This document shows positions 43,313 to 52,124 of a stretch of DNA of 64,000 nt, in pieces. Position numbers and translations under genes: made by a program. Positions within the stretch are counted from its first letter, which is position 1, and every line of letters starts with the position of its first letter. Below the pieces are notes generated by a model that saw nothing but the letters and a program-made list of their open reading frames with translations, was not told the origin of the DNA and made no database searches. The DNA comes from Actinopolymorpha rutila (GTDB taxonomy: Bacteria; Actinomycetota; Actinomycetes; Propionibacteriales; Actinopolymorphaceae): assembly GCF_013407855.1 (NCBI RefSeq), contig NZ_JACBZH010000001.1:5518001-5582000 (forward strand). The letters are read 5' to 3'.

Positions 43313-45460
43313 ATGGCGAACACACAGCCACAAGCCATCAGGGTCGGTATCGATGTCGGGGGGACGTTCACCGACGCCGTGGCGATCGACGCCGCCACGC
43401 TCGAACTCGTCGGCCAGGCCAAGGTCCTCACGACACACACCCACGAGGAGGGAGTGGCCCGCGGCATCATCGATGCCCTGCACCAGCTCCTTCGCCGCAC
43501 CGGCCGGGACGCCGGTGATGTCGTCTTCCTCGCCCACGGCACGACCCAGGCGACCAACGCCCTGCTGGAGGGGGACGTCGCGAAGGTCGGGCTGGTCGGT
43601 CTCGGACGCGGGCTGGACGGCTGGCGAACGCGTTCTCTCGCCCGACTGGGACGTCTCCAGCTGGCACCGGAAAAGCATCTGCCCGTCGTCTACGAGCACG
43701 CCCGAAACCGTGGGGCGGTAGATGCCGCGGTCAAGCAAGTACTCAGTGCCGGCGCGCAGGTCATCGTCGGCGTCGAGGCCTTCAGCGTCGACGACCCGAC
43801 CGGTGAGCAAGCAGTGGTTGACGCGGCCACCCGCGACGGCATTCCGGCCACCGCCACGCATGTCATCAGCAAGCTGTACGGCCTGTCCAAGCGGGCCCGC
43901 ACGGCTGCGGTGAACGCGAGCATCCTGCCCCGCATGCTTGCCACCGCCGAACTCGTCCAGTCAAGTATCGAGAAGGCAGGCATCACCGCTCCGTTGATGG
44001 TGATGCGCTGCGACGGCGGAGTGATGTCGCTCGCGGAGATGCGCGAGCGTCCGCTGCTCACGATCCTCAGCGGTCCGGCGGCCGGCGCCGCCGGTGCCCT
44101 GCTCGGAGAACGAGTCGGTGAGGGCGTCTTCCTGGAGACCGGTGGCACCTCCACCGACATCAGCGTCATCCGGGAGGGCCGGGTCGCCGTCGCATATGCG
44201 AAAGTGGGCGGCTACGACACCTACCTGAAGGCCCTGGACGTTCGTACCGTGGGCATCGGTGGTGGATCGCTCGCCCGCCTGGACGGACGACGCGTTACCG
44301 ACGTCGGTCCCCGCAGCGCCCACATCGCCGGCCTCGGCTACGCCTGCTATGCCGAGCAGTCGCAGCTGTCCGGCGCCCGGCTCACGCTCGTCGCTCCGAT
44401 GCCCGGCGACCCGGCCGACTACGTGGTCGTGGAGAGCACACACGGGCGTTACGCCATCACCGTGACCTGTGCCGCGAACGCACTGGGCCTGATACCTGCC
44501 GGCGACCACGCCTATGCCGATCCTAAACCGGCGAGGGCCGCGTTCGAGCCGTTGGCGCGGGCGATGGGTACCGACGTCGACGGGGCTGCACGCGCCGTAC
44601 TCGACCGAGCCGGCCGGCCCGTCCAGAAGGTGGTCGAGGAACTCGCCAAGGACTACCAACTCGACCGTGACGACCTGCTTCTCGTCGGCGGTGGCGGCGG
44701 CGCCGCGGCGGTGACGCCGCATGTCGCGCGCACGCTGAGGGCGCAGGCGCGTCTCGCGGAGAACGCCGCCGTCATCAGTCCGATCGGTGTGGCCCTGGCC
44801 CTGGTCCGCGACACCATTGAGCGCGTGGTCCCCGAACCCAACCAGGCCGACCTGCTGTCCGTACGGGCCGAGGCCGAGCGGGCGATCCTGCGCCAGGGTG
44901 CGTCCCCGGACAGCATCGAGGTGGACGTGACCGTCGACCCGCAGCGCAACATCGTCTCCGCTGTCGCCACAGGCGCCACGGAGTTTCGTACCCGCCAGCA
45001 CATGCCCGGGTCGACCGATGGTGAGGCAGCTTTGAAGGCAGTGGCCCGGCACCTGCGGGTAGCGCCTGGTGCTCTGACCGAAGCAGGGAGCACCGACAAC
45101 CTTCGGGTACTGACAGCGGTTCGACGACGCACCGGGCCGCTGCGCTTCGTGACCTCACCCAGACACCCGGCGGCGGTGGTCGACGGGGACGGCATCGTGC
45201 GGTTCCACGCTCCGGACGCCCGCGTCCGGCAGACGACCGTGGAGCAGGCCCGGGGCGCCCTCGGCCGAATGCTGGACGAACTCACGTCCTACGGCGACGG
45301 AGGTGCACGCATTCCGGCCGTGCAACTCCTGCTCGGTGGCCGGCTGGTCAACCTCGCCGGTGTCACCCAGGCGGCTCAGGCGCTGGCACTCGCCGACAGC
45401 GAGCTCTCGGGTCGGCCGGACCAGGAGAAGGCTGTCCTGGTGGCAGAGGAGCGCGCATGA
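43313..45460 (+). CDS. Hydantoinase/oxoprolinase-family protein (HyuA-like)
   Basis: 715 residues. The N-terminal part IRVGIDVGGTFTDAVAIDAA and VVFLAHGTTQATNALLEGDV are the sugar-kinase-like ATP-binding half. The hydantoinase-A domain contains MVMRCDGGVMSLAEMRERPL, LTILSGPAAGAAGALLGERV and FLETGGTSTDISVIREGRVA. These enzymes use ATP to open hydantoin or 5-oxoproline rings, or to carboxylate ketones such as acetone and acetophenone. The usual partner, HyuB, is missing here; a 209-residue HExxH protein follows directly instead. That could mean a single-subunit enzyme or an unusual complex. Confidence 0.85.
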   Translation: MANTQPQAIRVGIDVGGTFTDAVAIDAATLELVGQAKVLTTHTHEEGVARGIIDALHQLLRRTGRDAGDVVFLAHGTTQATNALLEGDVAKVGLVGLGRGLDGWRTRSLARLGRLQLAPEKHLPVVYEHARNRGAVDAAVKQVLSAGAQVIVGVEAFSVDDPTGEQAVVDAATRDGIPATATHVISKLYGLSKRARTAAVNASILPRMLATAELVQSSIEKAGITAPLMVMRCDGGVMSLAEMRERPLLTILSGPAAGAAGALLGERVGEGVFLETGGTSTDISVIREGRVAVAYAKVGGYDTYLKALDVRTVGIGGGSLARLDGRRVTDVGPRSAHIAGLGYACYAEQSQLSGARLTLVAPMPGDPADYVVVESTHGRYAITVTCAANALGLIPAGDHAYADPKPARAAFEPLARAMGTDVDGAARAVLDRAGRPVQKVVEELAKDYQLDRDDLLLVGGGGGAAAVTPHVARTLRAQARLAENAAVISPIGVALALVRDTIERVVPEPNQADLLSVRAEAERAILRQGASPDSIEVDVTVDPQRNIVSAVATGATEFRTRQHMPGSTDGEAALKAVARHLRVAPGALTEAGSTDNLRVLTAVRRRTGPLRFVTSPRHPAAVVDGDGIVRFHAPDARVRQTTVEQARGALGRMLDELTSYGDGGARIPAVQLLLGGRLVNLAGVTQAAQALALADSELSGRPDQEKAVLVAEERA

Positions 45461-46086
45461 GCGTGGCGTCCTTCTCCGATGACGTACTCGGTCGTTGTGC
45501 GGCCCTCGGTGAGCGTTCGGACGAGGAACTCGGGGCGGACCAGCTGGGCATGCTGGATGTGCACGCGACCCGGGACCGAGCGACGCTGCGCACCTGGGCG
45601 AAGCGAGCACACTCCTACGGTGAGGAGCTCGGAGCATCGGCTGCCGCCGAACCAGGTTTCCCGGGTGCCGGCGAACGGCTTCAGGTACGCGAGGCTGACG
45701 GAGGAATCGAGGTCGGCCGGATCCTGCTGGCGGAGTACCTCAGCCGGCCCGCATCGGTGGTTCTTCACCGTGATGCCCTTACGCTCGCCGAGGAGCTGAT
45801 CGACGTACTCGGCTGGCAGGGCTGGTACCCCCCAGGATCCGTGCGGAAGGCCGCCCTCGCGCACGAGTACGCGCACGAACAGTTGCAGCGGCCGAACAGA
45901 CGCGAGCTGAAGAACCGGATCGGGTACGTGGCGGTGCGCCTCGGACATTGGCAGCTGCACGGCCATGTGGTCGGTGCGGACGAGATCGCCGCGCACGGGT
46001 ACGCCAAAGAACGGGTCGGGCTGGGACGGTCGCCACTGGCGCTCACAGCCGCCCTCGGTGAGATCGCGGCCACCGGCCGCGGGTGA
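45457..46086 (+). CDS. Unrecognised small protein with HExxH motif
   Basis: 209 residues, coupled to the hydantoinase by ATGA at 45457-45460. It has the metallopeptidase-like motif AALAHEYAHEQL (His136, Glu137, His140) and, 36 residues further on, GADEIAAHGYAKERVGLGRS with Glu176, the spacing expected of a third metal ligand in gluzincins such as the IrrE-like group. No signal peptide or membrane segment. The N-terminal half is acidic, with no clear similarity. A HyuB-like subunit would be over 500 residues, so this is not one. Either it is a small peptidase or a metal-binding partner of the hydantoinase. I do not recognise the family. Confidence 0.6.
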   Translation: MSVASFSDDVLGRCAALGERSDEELGADQLGMLDVHATRDRATLRTWAKRAHSYGEELGASAAAEPGFPGAGERLQVREADGGIEVGRILLAEYLSRPASVVLHRDALTLAEELIDVLGWQGWYPPGSVRKAALAHEYAHEQLQRPNRRELKNRIGYVAVRLGHWQLHGHVVGADEIAAHGYAKERVGLGRSPLALTAALGEIAATGRG

Positions 46087-46100
46087 AAGGAGGCGCGGAG

Positions 46101-47390
46101 ATGGGCATCGCGATCTTGTTGATGATGGCGGTCGGTGTCGGACTGATGCTGACCCGGAAGGTCCCAACGGCGTTCGTGCTGGTACTGCTCAGCGTGGTGA
46201 TCGCCTTCATGGCGGGTGCGCCGCTGATGGGTGAGAAGAACAGCGTCACCACCACGGTCCTGCAGGAAGGTGCGGTGGCCCTGGCCGCGACGATGGCCGC
46301 CATCATCATCGGTTCCTGGCTGGGATCGATCATGGGCGAGTCCGGCATCGCGTCCACGCTGATCCGCAAGACAGTCGAGCTCGGGGGCGACCGCCCGTAC
46401 GTCGTTGCGCTGGGCGTCTTCGTGGTAGGCATCCTGGTCGGAACCGTCACCGGCTCGGCACCGGCGGCGATGCTCATCGGGATCATCGGAATCCCGACGA
46501 TGATCGCCATGGGAGTGCCGCCCACCACGGCCGCGGGCACGGTGCTGTTCGGCATGTGCGCGGGAATCCCGTTCGAACTCATCTCCTGGCAGTACCTCTC
46601 CCAGACGCTCGGAGTCTCCATCGCCGTCGTCCGCGACTTCCAGCTCCGGCTGTTCCCGATCGCGGTGGCGTTCGGAGTGGCGTACGTGCTGATCGAGTCC
46701 CGTCGGCGCGGTGTACGCCACAACTGGGCGGCAATCGCACCCACGCGAGCCAGGGAGGGCCGAGCGGAGAGAGGTCCACGACGGGACGCACCGTGGTACG
46801 CGCTGCTCACACCGCTGGTGCCTATCGTGCTTGCGCTCGTTCTCGAGGTGCCGATCATTCCGGCCTTGCTGGTCGGTGTGTGCTATGCCCTGGTGACGAC
46901 CGTCCCACTTCGCCAGGTGCCGACGGTGGGGCTGCGCACCCTCCACCGCAGCTTCGAAACGGCGGTACCCCCTCTGCTGCTGTTCGCCGCCATCGGCATT
47001 CTGCTCGCGGCAGTGAAGCTTCCGGGCGCGGTCACCGCCTTACGTCCCATCGTGTCCGCGGTCATCCCGACCAACCCGATCCTGTTCGTCGTGGTCCTAG
47101 GGCTCCTCACGCCGCTGTGTTTGTACCGCGGGCCGTTCAACATCTACGGCATGGGCGCAGGGCTGGCCGGCGTGCTGACCGCGAGCGGCGTGTATGCCCC
47201 ACAGGTCGTGCTCGGCATCATGGCGTCCTACAACCAGACGCTCGGTGTCTCGGATCCGACCAGCACGCAGACGGTGTGGAGCGCGGGTTTCGCCGGCGTC
47301 CGGGTCGAGAGAGTGATGCTGCGGACCCTCCCCTACACCTGGCTGCTGGCCGTCTGCGGGCTGGTGCTCACAGCCTGGCGATTCATGTAG
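46101..47390 (+). CDS. Ion-transporter-superfamily permease, probable organic-acid importer
   Basis: 429 residues with about 11 helices and no ATPase. Start ATG 46101 has a perfect AAAGGAGG eight bases upstream (46086-46092); the GTG at 46083 is an overlap artefact. The two repeated halves each contain a re-entrant-like segment (GTVTGSAPAAMLIGIIGIPT and GLLTPLCLYRGPFNIYGMGA), recalling the GntP/CitM/TRAP-large-subunit group, which moves organic acids with cations. It is the last gene of the operon beginning at 38353 and presumably imports the pathway's substrate. The exact family needs a profile search. Confidence 0.68.
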   Translation: MGIAILLMMAVGVGLMLTRKVPTAFVLVLLSVVIAFMAGAPLMGEKNSVTTTVLQEGAVALAATMAAIIIGSWLGSIMGESGIASTLIRKTVELGGDRPYVVALGVFVVGILVGTVTGSAPAAMLIGIIGIPTMIAMGVPPTTAAGTVLFGMCAGIPFELISWQYLSQTLGVSIAVVRDFQLRLFPIAVAFGVAYVLIESRRRGVRHNWAAIAPTRAREGRAERGPRRDAPWYALLTPLVPIVLALVLEVPIIPALLVGVCYALVTTVPLRQVPTVGLRTLHRSFETAVPPLLLFAAIGILLAAVKLPGAVTALRPIVSAVIPTNPILFVVVLGLLTPLCLYRGPFNIYGMGAGLAGVLTASGVYAPQVVLGIMASYNQTLGVSDPTSTQTVWSAGFAGVRVERVMLRTLPYTWLLAVCGLVLTAWRFM

Positions 47391-47516
47391 AAGGTGCGGC
47401 GTAGTCAGTCGGTGGGCTCAAGGAAGAGAAGGGACGCTGCCGGAACAGCAGAACGTTCTGGTCACCGGCCCGCGCAGCCGTGCCAGCGCAGGCCGCCGTG
47501 GGTAGGGTGAGGTGCC

Positions 47517-48347
47517 ATGCCCCTCGACCTGACGCCGATCGACGCCCGCGGACTCACCTTCGACGTGGCGGCCGGCGGACCGGAGGACGGTCCGGCGGTC
47601 CTGCTGCTGCACGGCTTCCCTCAGCACGCCGGCGAGTGGGATCAGGTGGTCCCGTCGCTGCACGCCGCCGGTCTGCGCAGCTACGCGCTCAACCAGCGGG
47701 GCTACTCGCCCGGAGCCCGGCCGGCCGCGGTCGAGGACTACCGGCTGGCCGAGTGCGTCGCCGACGCGTTGGCGGTACTGGACGCGCTGGACGTCGACGT
47801 CGCGCACGTCGTCGGCCACGACTGGGGTGCGATGGTCGCCTGGCACCTCGCCGCCGGGCACCCTGACCGGGTACGCACCCTGACCGCGGTGTCGGTGCCG
47901 CACCCGGCGGCGTTCGCGCAAGCTCTCGCGACCGACGCGGACCAGCGTGAGCGCTCGTCGTACATCCAGCTGTTCCGGCAGCCCGGCAAGGCCGAGCAGA
48001 TGTTGCTCGCCGACGACGCGGCAGCGCTGCGCGGGGTGCTCGCCGACGTCGGCGCGGACCGGATCGACTCCTATGTCGAGCCAATGCGCGATCCGGCCGC
48101 GCTGACCGCGGCACTGAACTGGTACCGGGCGATGTCCCTCGACGATGTGGCCGGCCCGGTCACCGTGCCGACCACGTACGTCTGGAGCGACGGCGACGTC
48201 GCGGTCGGCCGCACCGCCGCCGAGTTGTGCGCCGCCCACGTCACCGGCGACTACCGGTTCGTGGCCCTGAACGGGGTGACGCACTGGATCCCGGACGAAG
48301 GGCCGACCGCGGTCGCCGAGGCGGTACTGGCCCGGATCGCCGATTGA
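47517..48347 (+). CDS. Alpha/beta hydrolase, epoxide hydrolase-like
   Basis: 276 residues. VLLLHGFPQHAGEWDQVV contains HGFP of the oxyanion hole, and VAHVVGHDWGAMVAWHLAAG has the nucleophile Asp in GHDWGA; this Asp-type elbow is typical of epoxide hydrolases and haloalkane dehalogenases, not of esterases. The acid is in TTYVWSDGDVAVGRTA and the His in ALNGVTHWIPDEGP. A TAGGGT box lies eight bases before the ATG, so the message may be leaderless. It is a lone gene following the LacI operon. The 126 bp between them hold a CAGAACGTTCTG palindrome (47449-47460) of unknown meaning. Confidence 0.83.
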   Translation: MPLDLTPIDARGLTFDVAAGGPEDGPAVLLLHGFPQHAGEWDQVVPSLHAAGLRSYALNQRGYSPGARPAAVEDYRLAECVADALAVLDALDVDVAHVVGHDWGAMVAWHLAAGHPDRVRTLTAVSVPHPAAFAQALATDADQRERSSYIQLFRQPGKAEQMLLADDAAALRGVLADVGADRIDSYVEPMRDPAALTAALNWYRAMSLDDVAGPVTVPTTYVWSDGDVAVGRTAAELCAAHVTGDYRFVALNGVTHWIPDEGPTAVAEAVLARIAD

Positions 48348-48355
48348 TCAGCCGG

Positions 48356-50035
48356 TCAGGAAGTCCCGCCACCGGTGAGGTTCGCGAGGAACGCCCGCGC
48401 GACCGGCCCGGCGTCGGAGCCTCCGGAACCACCGCCCTCGAGGAGGACCGCCCACGCGATGTCGCTGTCCCCCTGGTAGCCGATCATCCAGGCATGGGTG
48501 CGCGGCGGAGTCTCGTCGCCGTACTCCGCGGTGCCGGTCTTGGCGTGCGGCCGGCCGGGTAGGCCCCGCAGCGCCTTGCCCGCGCCCTCGGTGACGACCG
48601 AGCGCATCATCGACCGGAGGTCGGCGACGACGTTCGGGTCGAGCGACTCCGTTGCCTGGTAGGGATGACGGACCGCCGCGGGCACCAGCCTGGGCTGGAC
48701 GAACTTCCCGTTCTTCACCGTGGCGGCGACCGACGCCATCACCAGCGGCGAGGCGAGGACGCGACCCTGACCGATCATCGAGGCGGCCTTGTCGTTGACG
48801 TCGCTGTTCACCGGTACGGATCCGTCGTACGTGCTCACGCCGGTGTCCCAGGTGCCGCCGATGCCGAACGCTGCCGCGGCCCTCGCGAGGGCGTCGTCGT
48901 CGATTCGGACGCGGGCCCGCACGAACGCGGTGTTGCAGGAGTGGGCGAACGCGTCCCGGAACGTCGACCCCGGAGGCAGCGTGAACTCGTCCTGGTTGGT
49001 GAAGCGGTAGCCGTTCACCCATTCGAACCTGGGACAGTCGAGGTGCTCCGAGGGGCGCAGGCCGGTCCGGAGCAGGGCGGCGGAGGTGATCACCTTGAAC
49101 GTGGATCCCGGCGGATACTCCCCGACCAGAGCACGGTTGTACCCGCCGGGCCGGTTCGCGACGGCCAGGATGTCGCCGGTGGACGGCTTGAGCGCGACGA
49201 TCGATGCCGGGACGGCGACTCCTTCGAGCGCGCCGGCCGCCGCGCGCTGCACGTCCGGGTCGATCGTGGTGCGCACGTCCTCGCCGTGCCGGGTGGCAGC
49301 GGGCCTTTGGAGCGGCTTCACCGCATGGCCGGTCTGCCGGTCGGTGATCGCGATCGCGTACGCCTGTCCGGACCCGCCGAGCCGTTCGTCGTAGCGCTTC
49401 TGCAGGCCGGACACCCCCACGCCGTTCTCGTCCACCCGCCCGACCAGTGAGGCCGCGCTGAGAACGTCACCGTCGCGGTCGAGCACCGATCCGCGCGTCG
49501 ACATCTTCGCGACGGCAAGGGTCTGACCCGCTTCGAGCTTCGGGTGAACCGTGGACGGCTCGAAGTGGACGACCTCCCGGCCACCGGAGGTCTCCACGAT
49601 CCGCGCCTTCGAGCCGTACGTGAACCCACCGACCCGCGGCACCTTCAGCCGTACGGTGAAAGGAACGGTCACGGACCTGCTGTCGCCACGGTCACTCTCG
49701 CTCGCGCTCGGCCGGCCGACGTCGATCGTGAATGCCGTCGGTGCCAGGTTTCGGTGAACGGACGCAAGCAGCGACGCCGCAGCCGTTGGGCTGTCGGTGA
49801 GCTTTCCCGCCGCGGCCCACCGGCCTTTCTCCCAGTCCGTCGCGAACGCGTTCATCCGGTGTTCGGCGCGCGCGGTCGATTCCCGCTCCGCGGCCCGCCC
49901 GGGGGCGCCGAAGAGCATCAGGGCGCCGCCCGCTCCCCCGACGACCAGCAGTGTCACGGCGACGCCCCCCACGATGGCCCGGAACCGTCGCCGCCGGCGG
50001 CGCTGCTCCCGTTCCCACTCCGTCACAAGTTCCAC
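48356..50035 (-). CDS. Penicillin-binding protein (class B-type transpeptidase with NTF2-like domain)
   Basis: 559 residues from GTG 50035; GTG 50026 and an upstream ATG at 50113 are in frame, but the latter would place the start inside the regulator's repeats. A basic cytoplasmic tail (REQRRRRRRFRAI) is followed by one membrane helix (VGGVAVTLLVVGGAGGALML), an NTF2-like MecA-N domain (AEHRMNAFATDWEKGRWAAA) and the transpeptidase. The catalytic SxxK is YPPGSTFKVIT, SxN is AHSCNTAF, and KTG is PHAKTGTAEYGD. It cross-links peptidoglycan outside the membrane. Divergence from a LysR gene and beta-lactamase-like gene suggests beta-lactam-responsive control. It may be a low-affinity PBP. Confidence 0.85.
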   Translation of the reverse strand: MELVTEWEREQRRRRRRFRAIVGGVAVTLLVVGGAGGALMLFGAPGRAAERESTARAEHRMNAFATDWEKGRWAAAGKLTDSPTAAASLLASVHRNLAPTAFTIDVGRPSASESDRGDSRSVTVPFTVRLKVPRVGGFTYGSKARIVETSGGREVVHFEPSTVHPKLEAGQTLAVAKMSTRGSVLDRDGDVLSAASLVGRVDENGVGVSGLQKRYDERLGGSGQAYAIAITDRQTGHAVKPLQRPAATRHGEDVRTTIDPDVQRAAAGALEGVAVPASIVALKPSTGDILAVANRPGGYNRALVGEYPPGSTFKVITSAALLRTGLRPSEHLDCPRFEWVNGYRFTNQDEFTLPPGSTFRDAFAHSCNTAFVRARVRIDDDALARAAAAFGIGGTWDTGVSTYDGSVPVNSDVNDKAASMIGQGRVLASPLVMASVAATVKNGKFVQPRLVPAAVRHPYQATESLDPNVVADLRSMMRSVVTEGAGKALRGLPGRPHAKTGTAEYGDETPPRTHAWMIGYQGDSDIAWAVLLEGGGSGGSDAGPVARAFLANLTGGGTS

Positions 50036-50075
50036 TCGGTGATCAAACAGGATCGACCGGGGCTCGCGCCAATAT

Positions 50076-50116
50076 GGATATCGTCCGTCAGACCTAACCT
50101 TGTTGGATATCATCCC
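50076..50116. promoter_or_regulatory. Paired direct repeats between PBP and LysR genes
   Basis: GGATATCGTCC (50076-50086) and GGATATCATCC (50106-50116) are two 11-bp repeats exactly 30 bp apart, about three helical turns, each holding the palindrome GATATC. The second lies 5 bp before the LysR ATG. Same-face spaced sites suit a tetrameric LysR protein controlling both divergent genes. Confidence 0.65.
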
Positions 50117-50121
50117 TGCTC

Positions 50122-51054
50122 ATGGACATGGTGCGGCATCTGGAGTACTTCACGGCGATCGCTGCAGAAGGACACTTCGGGCGGGCCGCCCAGCGGCTTC
50201 GGATGCGGCAGCCTCCGCTGTCGCAGGGGTTGCGGCGACTCGAGGACGAGCTCGGCACCCGGCTCTTCGACCGGGACAGTCAGGGCGTACGCCTCACCGA
50301 GGCGGGCCGCGCGCTGCTGCCCACAGCCCAGCGAGTACTCGACGAGGTGCAGCAGCTGCACCTCCTGGCGAGGCGGCAGCGCAACCCGGAGCGGGAACTC
50401 CTCCGGATCCGCGTCGCTTCGGGCCTGGGTCGCGGCCACTACGCGCAGGTGGTCGCCGCGTGCCGGCGGGCCGCCCCGGAGGCGGACATCGAGGTGAGCG
50501 AGCAGACCACCCGGGACCTGATCCGGGACCTGCTCGGTACGCGCGCCGACCTCGGCGTCCTCCGCGAGCCCGTCGTCTCGCGCGGACTCACCCTCGGCCC
50601 GACGCTGGAGGTGCCGCTGCGCTGTCTCGTACCCGACGACGGATCCGTCCGCGAAGCCCTCCGGCTCCGCGACCTGGCCGGGTACGAACTGCTGCTCCCG
50701 GCCCGCGACCAGGCGCCCGCCGCGCACGACGACCTCCTGGCGATGTGCGAGCGGCACGGGTTCCTGCCACGCGCCGTCCGGGAGATGTCGGACGAGCGGG
50801 TCGCACGCGGGCTCATCGCGGCGGGCGGGGTGGTCGCGTTCACGACCGATCCACCCGGCTCGGGCGAAGGGGTCCGGATCGTACGCCTGGACGGCGATCC
50901 GCTCGCACTTTCCCTCCGGGTGGCGTGGGCCGGAAACCTGACCGGCCCAGCCCGGCGGCTGCCCGACGTACTCCAGGAGGTGCTCGGCGCGCCCCGTCGG
51001 TCGGGCGGCCTCGGCCCGGCACCCCGACCGGTCTCGGAGGTGCCCGCGCCATGA
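50122..51054 (+). CDS. LysR-family transcriptional regulator
   Basis: 310 residues. N-terminal winged helix-turn-helix: HLEYFTAIAAEGHFGRAAQR followed by QPPLSQGLRRLEDELGTRLF and VRLTEAGRALLPTAQRV. The C-terminal effector domain (LRIRVASGLGRGHYAQVVAA, DLIRDLLGTRADLGVLREPV) is complete. It is coupled to the serine beta-lactamase-like gene (ATGA at 51051-51054) and divergent from a penicillin-binding protein. The genetic layout resembles the AmpR control of beta-lactamases in spirit, although here the enzyme is in the same operon. The direct repeats upstream are likely binding sites. Confidence 0.85.
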   Translation: MDMVRHLEYFTAIAAEGHFGRAAQRLRMRQPPLSQGLRRLEDELGTRLFDRDSQGVRLTEAGRALLPTAQRVLDEVQQLHLLARRQRNPERELLRIRVASGLGRGHYAQVVAACRRAAPEADIEVSEQTTRDLIRDLLGTRADLGVLREPVVSRGLTLGPTLEVPLRCLVPDDGSVREALRLRDLAGYELLLPARDQAPAAHDDLLAMCERHGFLPRAVREMSDERVARGLIAAGGVVAFTTDPPGSGEGVRIVRLDGDPLALSLRVAWAGNLTGPARRLPDVLQEVLGAPRRSGGLGPAPRPVSEVPAP

Positions 51055-51950
51055 CCCCCACGACCAGCGCGGAGAGCCTGGCTGTCCGGCAGTGTTTCGA
51101 GGACGCGGGCGTCTGGGGCTGGCTGCACGCCGTCGACCTGCACGACGAGGACCGCCAGATCGGCCTCCATGCGGACGAGCAGGTCGCGTTGGCCTCGGTG
51201 TTCAAGCTGCCCCTGCTTGCCGCGTACGCGCGAATGGTCGACGCCGGCGAGCTCGATCCGGCGTCGACCGTCACGCTCGAACCCTCGCGGCGCACGCCCG
51301 GAAGCACTGGCTTCGCCGCGATGGCCGATCCCGTCACCGTCTCCTGGCGTGACCTCGCCCGGTCGATGATCGCGGTCAGCGACAACGCCGCCGCGGACGA
51401 ACTCCTCGACGCCGTGGGACTCCACCGGGTCAGTGCGCTGCTCGACGACCTCGGCCTGCACCAGACCAGGATCACCGGAGGTTCCCGGGACCTGTTCGAC
51501 GCGGTGCTCCGGGAGAGTGGCCGCCCCACCCTGGCCGAGGCGATCGCGTGGCTGCGGGACACGGGCACCATGGACCAGATACCCGTCCTCGATCCGGCGG
51601 ATCCCGTCAGCAGTGTCGGCACCTGCCAGGACCTGACCCGCCTGCTCGCGGCGATCTGGGCCGACCGCGCGGCGTCACCGGGTCAGTGTGCGTACATGCG
51701 GACGGTGCTCGCCCAGCAGATCTGGACCCAGCGGCTCGCGGCGGCCTTCCCCTTCGACGACGTGGTGGTGGCCGGCAAGACCGGGACCTTCGTCGCCCTT
51801 CGGCACGAGGTCGGCGTGGTGGAGTACCCGAACGGCGAGGCGTACGCCGTGGCGGTGTTCACCCGGTCCCCGCGAAACAGGCTGATCCTCCCCGCCGCCG
51901 ACGCCGCCATCGCGCGCGCCGCCAAGATCGCGGTCGCCGGCCTGCGCTGA
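51051..51950 (+). CDS. Class A beta-lactamase-like serine hydrolase, cytoplasmic
   Basis: 299 residues. SxxK is LASVFKLPLLAAYARMV (Ser49, Lys52), SDN is MIAVSDNAAADELLDAVG (Ser110-Asn112), and KTG is VVAGKTGTFVALRHEVGV (Lys243-Gly245). These are the catalytic landmarks of class A enzymes. The omega-loop ExxLN with the deacylating Glu is not visible, and there is no signal peptide. It may hydrolyse a beta-lactam slowly, sense it, or act on another ester or amide. Coupled to the LysR regulator. Compared with typical secreted lactamases (about 290 residues with a signal) it is full length but internal. Confidence 0.8.
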   Translation: MTPTTSAESLAVRQCFEDAGVWGWLHAVDLHDEDRQIGLHADEQVALASVFKLPLLAAYARMVDAGELDPASTVTLEPSRRTPGSTGFAAMADPVTVSWRDLARSMIAVSDNAAADELLDAVGLHRVSALLDDLGLHQTRITGGSRDLFDAVLRESGRPTLAEAIAWLRDTGTMDQIPVLDPADPVSSVGTCQDLTRLLAAIWADRAASPGQCAYMRTVLAQQIWTQRLAAAFPFDDVVVAGKTGTFVALRHEVGVVEYPNGEAYAVAVFTRSPRNRLILPAADAAIARAAKIAVAGLR

Positions 51951-51953
51951 CCA

Positions 51954-51971
51954 CCTGCGCGCCGACGCAGG
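51954..51971 (+). terminator. Short hairpin after the beta-lactamase-like gene
   Basis: CCTGCG-N6-CGCAGG begins three bases after the stop at 51950. The stem has only six pairs and no U-tract follows, so termination is uncertain. The rest of the gap to the amidohydrolase start (51972-52124) shows only a GAGGA ribosome site near its end. Confidence 0.4.
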
Positions 51972-52124
51972 CACCACAGCACATGGTCAGGCTTCGGCCG
52001 TGGCGGAACCTTGACGTCGTGGGAGAGCGTGGTGAGGCTGTCACAAGGTGGAACTCGCGTTCCACGACCAGGACCTACGACAACGAACGACAACCGCACA
52101 GGTGCTTCCACGAGGACGACGAAG

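Noticed and set aside
43313..46086. Canonical HyuA-HyuB hydantoinase pair
   Set aside because: The second protein is only 209 residues with HExxH and has no HyuB sequence.
47449..47460. LexA (SOS) box
   Set aside because: CAGAACGTTCTG is a palindrome, but the GAAC-N4-GTTC spacing of actinobacterial LexA boxes is not met.
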